Both the position numbers and the translations under genes were made by a program. Of a DNA stretch of 8,913 nucleotides, positions 1 to 6,500 are shown piece by piece. The DNA comes from an uncultured bacterium (lineage in GTDB: Bacteria > Bacteroidota > Bacteroidia > Bacteroidales > Paludibacteraceae). The DNA is taken from NCBI GenBank assembly GCA_947074225.1, contig CAMTOX010000057.1:1-8913 (forward strand), given 5' to 3'. Under the pieces are notes generated by a model. The model was not told the origin of the DNA, did no database searches, and saw only the letters and a program-made list of their open reading frames with translations. How positions within the stretch are numbered: the first letter of the stretch is position 1; each line of letters begins with the position of its first letter.

Positions 1-127
1 CCCCAAATCGTTCTTTATAGTCCACTATCTTAGGACGTTCACTAATATCTACTCTATCAGGTATTACTCTTCAGCTCTTACATTGGGTACCTCTCTTGCA
101 ATATCTGCTTACGCTGCTCACCTCACT
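1..127 (-). pseudogene. Decayed IS30-family transposase fragment
   Basis: Read on the minus strand from 127 to 2, the frame gives RYCKRGTQCKS, a TGA stop at 71-73, then RVIPDRVDISERPKIVDYK followed by ERFG at the edge. IS30-family transposases carry a segment of the form KRG...SRG.IPNRVSI.ERP.IVD.K.RFGDWE just before the first catalytic Asp, and the match in order and spacing is good. The TGA falls where an Arg (CGA) is expected, so it may be a single C-to-T change. A second TGA at 128-130 precedes the similarity, and no N-terminal DNA-binding part is visible between here and the terminator. The fragment is therefore broken at its 5' side and runs out of the window at its 3' side. Identification is from memory of the family pattern. 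Confidence 0.6.
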
Positions 128-149
128 TCATAAAAAGTTGCATTTATTG

Positions 150-170
150 CTTGAATTCAAGTAACTTGAA
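150..170. repeat. Overlapping palindromes
   Basis: Bases 150-161 (CTTGAATTCAAG) are a perfect 12-base palindrome. Bases 156-170 (TTCAAGTAACTTGAA) form a second one with seven-base arms around a single A, sharing the TTCAAG half. The motif CTTGAA or its complement thus occurs three times in 21 bases. No T-run follows, so it does not look like a terminator. Role unknown. Confidence 0.7.
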
Positions 171-184
171 ATTTCTATTTACAT

Positions 185-226
185 AAAAACAAGAAGAGTT
201 GTTCAGCTATACTGAACAACCCTTCT
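185..226 (-). terminator. Rho-independent terminator after the giant gene
   Basis: Bases 198-206 (GTTGTTCAG) pair perfectly with 212-220 (CTGAACAAC) around a five-base loop. After one A/C mismatch, five more pairs extend the stem (192-196 with 222-226). In the minus direction the stem is followed by five consecutive T (the A-run at 185-189). It lies about 55 bases past the TAG at 281-283. A weaker TTTGTTT run at 228-234 follows on the plus strand, so limited bidirectional activity is possible. Confidence 0.85.
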
Positions 227-280
227 CTTTGTTTAGATTTAAAATGATCTCATTTGAATATACTTCGTATTTTGTAAAAA

Positions 281-541
281 CTATTTATTAGTAGTTTTTA
301 CAACCTTCTGTATAAACTGCTGTCCATCGTTAACATCCACAATAATGAGATAAACACCTTCAGAGCATGTTGTCATATCTATCTCATGTCTTTGTTTCAA
401 ATTAGAATCGAAAGATTGAATGAGACGACCATTGACATCAATTAATTTAATGTTTTGAATTTCATAATACATAGATTCTACAAATACCTTATCAGAAACA
501 ACAGTTGGATAAACTAATATATTCTCTGTTATGATATCCTG
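281..541 (-). other. T9SS type A C-terminal sorting domain
   Basis: Residues 2777-2862 match the layout of the Por/T9SS type A sorting signal. There is an ILVYPTVVSDKVFV strand where the family typically has a YPNP motif, then IKLIDVNGRLIQSF (the D..G turn), then CSEGVYLIIVDV, then a basic end QKVVKTTNK. The domain directs export through the outer membrane and is normally cleaved or used for surface attachment. The first motif reads YPT-V-V rather than YPN-P, a tolerated-looking variation. Its position at the extreme C-terminus supports the call. Confidence 0.9.
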
Positions 542-3500
542 AATATCTGTAGCAACAAGTTGAATAATATGAGGATTATCCAATGTTCCGATAGAACTAT
601 CATCAATATAGATAATACCCTTCTCTATTTGATGAATTGTACCATTGATAGAAACTCTAAAGTTCAAACGCAATCCAGAGCCTTCGCCTGCTATAGTAAG
701 GAATACTAATCCATTCTCATTGGCCATTTCTGCTGCTCTACATTCATCATTACTAAAGACACCAACTTCACAATTAGATATAATTTCATCATTATTTTTA
801 ACTAATGCTACCATGGTCATATTTCCAGAATAAACATTTTCTGCTACCGGATTGAAAACACCTTGCACACGTGGAGTACGCTGAGGAGCCTTAGAGGCAA
901 ACTCTGAACTTGGATAAGCAAAACTCTTATTTGTTGTGGCCTGACTCTGATACATATATCCCTTACCCGGAATTAACGTCTTAAGTGTTCCTATCCATTC
1001 GTAATCCTGATAAAGTGCAAAACCTGATTGACCTTTTACTTGGTCACCATCTTCAGGATCTAATCCTGCAAAGGCATCGGCAATTGATACATTATAAGAG
1101 GCATTATATCCTATCCAGTTCCAATTTGGATATATGGTAAGCGGTGTTGTGGTGGCATCAACTGCTTTTCCATTCATTGATAGATTGGCTTGTTCAGACA
1201 TTTGTACTTTATACATCTTTCCTACCTCTAGTGCCGATAAACTTCCGGCCCATCCTTGAGCAGTTGGTTGTGTAAACGAGGTCTTTCCTTTAACCACCAT
1301 TACTTGACTCTTTATACTTTGCATTAACGAAGGCACGCTCATGTCTGTCGCTGTCATGTAAAGTGATGTCCAATTCCAACCGGAAGATAAATCAACATTC
1401 TGCTCTATCTTATCTTCAGCATTCCAAATAAATGGATTTTTCATATTACCCAAGAGTTGGTTAGCATTGTAAGTTACTGCACTCGATGTGTTTACTGAAG
1501 GATAAACAATTCCTGTACTAGCATCCCAAACCTTAAACTTCACCTCTTTGCCCAACAAGTTACTATTGCCATAAACATCCATTATAACATAATAACTATC
1601 ATAACGACTGTAGTAAACCGGCGAAGCCACCCCAACACATTCTCCATCAATGAAAGCAGCTATTTTATCGTTTACATCTTCACTTACCAAACCAACTACT
1701 TGCATTTGTCCAATTATGTTCATGCTTGTTTCATAAAGAGATGGATCAACATCCCAAATAGGCTCTTCGCCCGTAACATGCAATGTTATAATCAAAGGTT
1801 CGTAAATTTGATTCGTTCCGCTTAAGTAAACTATGCCTTCATATACTCCTATCGGAGTAGATGGACTTACTGTAAAGTTTATATTTCTACTTGATAAAGC
1901 AGCTAAAGTACCTTGACTAACATCTGCACTTAACCAAGATGGCATATTGGTGATACTCCACACCTCACTTAAACCACTCTGATTGGTTATGGAAGTTGTA
2001 AAGGTTTCAGACTCTGTGCTGAGTTGTTTTATTGCAATCTCTTCATCGGACCATTTCAATTGGTTTTTATTGACATAAACTTTCCAAGAAATAGATTGAG
2101 AAAGGTTATTGGCTAAATCGCGCACATCATATACTGTAACATTTACAGTACTTTGTTCTAAATAAGATGCTTTATCTAGCAAGTTTATCACAATGGTATT
2201 GTCAGATGCTACAAAAGAATATTTCAAATTTGTCTCTGCAGGAGCTTTTATCATTGCAGGGGCTGTAGAAGCATATACAATAGCATTGTTTGAAGTAGCA
2301 TTGGTAACAATTGAATCATTAATATGATAGGCCTGATCTTTTAATGAGCCTATGGTAATAACCTGATTATTGGCATCGAGTGTTTGATGCTCAAAAGGAT
2401 AATAAGCCACTAAACCATTATTATTACCTGTAAGACGTACATTACTATTATTTCTTAAGAATTCGCCAGTAAGAGTAGCATTCCATAAACGTATCTCATC
2501 TACTTCGCCTGCAAAATACTTATTATAGTTTATAGTATTTATACTCAATCTATTGCCTGAGGCACCAATAACAATATGACTACCTGCCATTGCAGGCACT
2601 AAAGCAGCATCTAATTGATTTACATTAATACCATCAACATATACTATTGCATTTCCATTGCGTAGAACATTCAAGGCTACATGATGCCATATATTATCTA
2701 AATAGTTTTCAGAAGTAATGCTATGGGTTACTCCATTGCCCTGTAATACCATATTGCCATTCGGAGCAAACAATAATGCCAATTTGTTGGTGCCTATAGA
2801 GAATAATGTTGCTGTATCCGATTGCGCTGTTCCACGGAACCACATCTCAAAAGCATAACTCTCTTCATTATTAACAGAATATTTTGCTATATCGAGCAAC
2901 AAATAACTAGAGCCATCAAGGCTTATTGCTTTATTCTCATTATTCAAATACCAATTCTCATGAGATAATGCCATATGACGGTTACGTGCATAATCTTGAG
3001 CCACACTACCTTTACCTTCGTTAAACTTCCAATATCCAATTAAGTTTGGAGTGCTTGGTGCTTTAGAACTATACATAGCTGCCTGAGCTTCAACAACTGT
3101 GCGTGCTCTATTCCATAAGGTCAATTCATGAATTGCACCTTGTAGATTATTACCTATTGAAATGGCTCCATGGCCTTCATAACTATTTACAGAAAGACTA
3201 TTAAATAGCATTTGAGTCATATCATCATCGGCAAACATAACGCTTAAGCGAGGTATTTGTGCATCATATAAGTAATTCAAAGTAATAAATATCCACTTAT
3301 TCTGAGGTATGGTAAGCGTTGAGATATAACTGCTTTGACCTATGATTACTTCCATTTTATTTTCATTGGTAATATTCACAACAAACTTATTCTGACCATT
3401 TCCATGACTAAAGAGAGTACCTTCGCCATTATAATTCACCCAAACATCGAAAGCAAAACTTTGATTTGACAAACGAATATCGGCAGCTGTAACAGCAGGA

Positions 3501-6500
3501 GTAGCAGTACCTTCAAGTGTGAATGCTACATCGTGAGCTATTTGAGCATCATTAAGAATACCTGTAACAATAAAATTATCGTCTTTAGACAATGATGTGC
3601 TACGAATTGTTTCATTAAATGTTAACGAAATATCATCGCCCACTTCTAAAATGCCATTCGACGGTGCAGGTGTTCCAAGAACCTGAGGTATGGACATATC
3701 TTTTATCACCTCAATAGTTTCAGACTCATTAATAACGGTTTCTATTCCAAAACTACATACTGTTATGGCACGGAAAAGATAGGTTTGATCAGGGAAGAGT
3801 GATGTATTGCTCATCGGAAGCTGATAATTTATGCGACCTCCACTTGGCAACAACTCATTATTAGAATCTACGTCGCTAGAGTTTACGGCATACTCTTTTG
3901 CCAAAGACCAGTTGACATCACTTAACCCTTTATATTGAATTCGTACATATTTAAAGTTATCAAATGTACGGTCAAGATCAAGAATCTGCATAGATAGTGT
4001 ATCAGAAGAACGCGCATTTATAATTCTATTCTCAATATTCAATGTAATGTCTGAACATGTAGGAACAAAATATGCTGAAAGTGTTGCCGTATCGGCTATT
4101 ACCTCATGCACACCTGTTGGATCGGCTTGACATTTTGACTTCAATACAATCTTAATATCTTTATACTCTAACACATCTAAACTTGTTTGAGTTAATTGTA
4201 AAGATTTTGTCAATGTTTCATTTGCACGTACCAAAATATCTCTACCATCGGTAAGTTTTGCTCCATCAATAGATAGCTGAGCACCATTAGGATTAGTCTC
4301 ATCAAGCATAGCAAGAGTAAACCAAACATCTTCATTGGTTTCAGATAAATTATTTAATACCAAGGTAAAGTTGGCACTCTTACCGGAAGGAACATCGGTT
4401 ACGGTTTGACTAATTGGTAAAATCTCCGGCCATTCTATTCTCATTGTAGCAGCAGAGAGTTGAGTTCCTGGATTATAATATTTAGATACCACTTCACCCT
4501 CATAAGGACAACATGTTTGACCACCAAGAGTACTAAATATAGCACCAAATCCATCGGGAGCTCTAAATACATCAACTGTCAATGCATCATCATCACCATC
4601 TTCGGCCAAGATATAACCTATTTCATTGCAATATTCTGAACTTGAACTTTCACTATGAATAGCGGTACCGCCGGTTTCAGTTCTTGTGGTTAATCCAACA
4701 CCGGTTTTATTTATTTCAAATCCGGTCTCATAACCTAACACCACTAATGTTTCAATCTCCCACTCCATATCTATGGTTTGACCTGTACAAGTCTTAGTAC
4801 TTGATTCTATTTTAGCTCCTGAATCAAAAGAGATATTTTTATCTTTCCAGGTTTTGGAATCTTCAATAGCTTTTATCTTTGCCTGTTCATTTCCTGACAT
4901 TGTGTTTTCCCAACCTTTAACTTGTTCATTATACCATAAAACCATATCTTGATATGCTTCTTGAGGAGATCTATTTTCTGGCAATAACATTTTATAACTT
5001 GGACCATAAGTAAGAGACTTATCTCTATTAGCTAAATTGCCCCATATTACAGAATCAATATTACTAGAACCATATCTTCCATATGCATCGTCTTCACTTA
5101 ACGTTGTTATATAAATAACTGCATCTGTAGGTGAATATTCTACCGAATCATAATACGCCTGTGTTACTTGAGTCAACAAACTATTACGACTCAATAACAA
5201 ATTAGGTATTAAAGTCTCTTCAATATAGTTTGTAGAATAATGGAAATCGGTTGAAAACTCAGAACCTGTTGTAATAACATCCTCTTTAATGATAGAATAA
5301 TTTCCCAAAGTATCTTTTTGTATTCCTACTTGACGAGCATTACCAAAAATAATATTTGTTGCTGCCCCAATAAACACATCACCTTGAGCTCCTACAAAAT
5401 CAAAACCATCAGAAGTGCTGATTCGTTTACTTGTAGAAAGTGTTGTTGCTATTGTTTCACTATCTATTCTTTTTGAATTTATCTTAACACCAACTTCCAA
5501 GGTACTCTGTGAACCAACCTCTGTTATAATACCAAATCCGGGTGTTCCACTAATTGTAGTTAAAATAACACCTAATTTTGTTTTTGTAATTATATCATTA
5601 TTTGTAACAAAAGCACTTCCTTCTTTTTGTTGAGTAGTATAAGTAGAATTCTCCTCCCAATAAGCACTAGAATTTGTTCCTGGAGGATCTCGTAATATCA
5701 TTAATACTTTATCAGGACCTGAAGTAACAAAGTTATTTCCTGATGGTAAATTACCCAATACTATACCATTAAATAAACCATTCTTATCCCAATTATAAAC
5801 ACGATTATTAATTGAATAAGTCATGGTTAATCCCAACGTATAGTCATTAATAATATTAGGGAAACCGGCCATCCAACGGTAAGTTGCCTCACCATTATCA
5901 TCCAACTCTATTTCATTTACAGCTAAGTTTTTTATTTCACCAGCAGTAACTACATCGCCATCTTCTGTAACACCATCTTGTATATATACTTGCTGTGAAG
6001 AACTCATTGCATTAGTAATTGCTACTACAGTATTTTTTAATGGTACTATCGTCTTGGCATTATTCTTTTCTTTATTAATATAATTTTCAAAAGCCTTGAT
6101 TTTGAAATTATAAAAATTATTTTGAATAAAGATAGGACTCTCAGAGTAAGGATAAAGAATAGAATCATTTCTTACTTCATATAGCAATAAAGTATCAGGA
6201 TTTGGCATCATTAAATCTTGATAGTAAAAATATTGCTCTCCAAATGCTCCATCATTATTACTTGCATCGCTGACTGTAAATACCGGATCGCTATAATAAG
6301 TTTCTATATAACTTGCATTATAATTAAACTTCTTTACACTGCCATCTTCAAGTTCAACAGAATCTGTCAATATCATTAATGGATTATTAGCATGAAGAAT
6401 TGGAAAAGAGGTGCTCGAAAACTCTATATCTTTATTGCTATTAATTACCACTGAAGATATACTATAGGATACTGGAGGCAATAACACTGCAAACTCTCCT

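Larger units (their letters stand above)
2066..3694 (-). other. SbsA/Big_5-like Ig module split by two LamG domains
   Basis: The first part, residues 1726-1778, shows the Big_5 start: IPQVLGTPAPSNGILEVG, then DISLTFNETI, the strand that normally reads l.Fnepi. The typical second half appears only after two LamG domains, at residues 2203-2268. It carries a NTIVINLLDKASYL segment, VNVTVYDVRDLANNLS (equivalent to the usual v..v.DlaGN) and SISWKVYV. Read together the two ends make one conventional module of about 115 residues, so the LamG pair appears inserted into an inter-strand loop. Confidence 0.6.

Noticed and set aside
71..130. Alternative minus-strand frame reading ADIAREVPNV, resembling the N-terminal helix-turn-helix of IS30 transposases
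   Set aside because: It is in a different frame, directly overlaps the better KRG-type match, and is too short to distinguish from chance.
645..833. Plus-strand open frame of 62 codons
   Set aside because: It lies wholly antisense to the repeat A2 part of the giant gene, has low-complexity composition with no recognisable domain, and the minus-strand frame there is clearly coding.
5415..5633. Plus-strand open frame of 72 codons with a hydrophobic, membrane-like translation
   Set aside because: It is antisense to the central region. The hydrophobicity is an expected by-product of reading the complement of polar, Thr/Asn/Lys-rich codons, and nothing supports it as a gene.
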